Source: Desulfobacteraceae bacterium 4572_19 (GTDB taxonomy: Bacteria; Desulfobacterota; Desulfobacteria; Desulfobacterales; NBLS01). Taken from it: a stretch of DNA of 5,555 nt. Where the stretch lies: contig NBLS01000077.1 of the NCBI GenBank assembly GCA_002084385.1, forward strand, positions 1 to 5,555, in the 5' to 3' direction. A model generated the notes under the pieces. The model searched no databases. It had not been told where the DNA came from and saw only the letters and a list, made by a program, of their open reading frames with translations. The first letter of the stretch is position 1. Every line of letters starts with the position of its first letter. A program made the position numbers and the translations under genes. Positions 5,372 to 5,555 of this stretch are shown piece after piece.

Positions 5372-5444
5372 GAATGCTGATTTTAATTATGTGATAGTCT
5401 ATAGGTTATGCTCTTTGACCTGCAATTCAGATTCAGCATTCATA
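5369..5444. repeat. Inverted repeat, left part of terminal structure
   Basis: TATGAATGCTGA (5369-5380) and TCAGCATTCATA (5433-5444) are a perfect 12-bp inverted repeat. An overlapping second pair continues it: 5387-5403 against 5443-5459 matches at 15 of 17 positions. The region holds no open frame of note. It may be one end of a small mobile element, or a strong hairpin that ends the decarboxylase transcript although no T-run is visible. Confidence 0.6.
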
Positions 5445-5539
5445 TAGACCGTCACATAAATAATTTCATTTCGCTGTATGCCATCACAATATCTTAGGGC
5501 TTTTTCGCTACGCCTTGTGAAATTATCTGACGGTCTATA
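5443..5539. repeat. MITE-like inverted repeat, right part of terminal structure
   Basis: TATAGACCGTCA (5443-5454) and TGACGGTCTATA (5528-5539) pair perfectly over 12 bp. Inside them ATAATTTCA (5460-5468) pairs with TGAAATTAT (5518-5526). The 49-base interior carries two related strings, TTTCGCTGTATGCC (5469-5482) and TTTCGCTACGCC (5503-5514). The size of about 97 bp, terminal inverted repeats and lack of coding capacity fit a MITE or REP-like element. The left arm can also pair with 5387-5403, so two exclusive folds exist. Confidence 0.6.
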
Positions 5540-5555
5540 GTATCAATTAAGGTAA

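Noticed and set aside
1..5555. CRISPR array, tRNA or rRNA genes, replication origin
   Set aside because: No regularly spaced repeat set was seen (the only long direct repeat has two copies), and no tRNA-like cloverleaf, rRNA-like block or iteron cluster was noticed by eye.

Overview
The window is AT-rich and looks bacterial: strong AGGAGG-type ribosome binding sites sit at sensible distances from the starts, and at least one start is TTG. It suggests a low-GC bacterium, perhaps a clostridial or other gut-type anaerobe. This is inferred from composition and signals only; no lineage marker is present.

Left third (1-1627): a leftward two-gene cassette of unknown function, a 66-aa protein (790-990) followed without a gap by a 188-aa protein (223-789). 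It has its own promoter candidate near 1040-1068 and palindromes on both sides. A 46-bp direct repeat with one mismatch (19-64 and 1268-1313) brackets the cassette. Around the right-hand copy lie decayed gene pieces on both strands (about 1097-1627), so this part is genomic debris that has received or lost an element.

Right two thirds (1628-5359): a rightward amino-acid-decarboxylation acid-resistance locus. It has an intact APC-family basic amino acid/polyamine antiporter (1873-3171) and a biodegradative Orn/Lys/Arg decarboxylase (3270-5359). In a working system of this kind the decarboxylase consumes a cytoplasmic proton while making an amine, and the antiporter exchanges that amine for fresh amino acid. 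Here the decarboxylase is broken: two internal deletions (about 38 bp and about 112 bp) and a one-base deletion split it over three frames, and the second deletion removes the HFD-type PLP-binding segment. The antiporter reads as intact, so it has lost its local partner.

The most interesting signal is a set of three related stem-loops (1728-1767, 1808-1846, 3203-3243). One lies just before the ribosome binding site of each of the two genes, and an extra copy lies further upstream. The stems keep pairing through compensatory changes and two of the copies share flanking sequence. This is a candidate cis-acting leader element that co-regulates the locus. The window ends in a dense nested set of inverted repeats (5369-5539), which looks like a MITE or a mutually exclusive hairpin structure.
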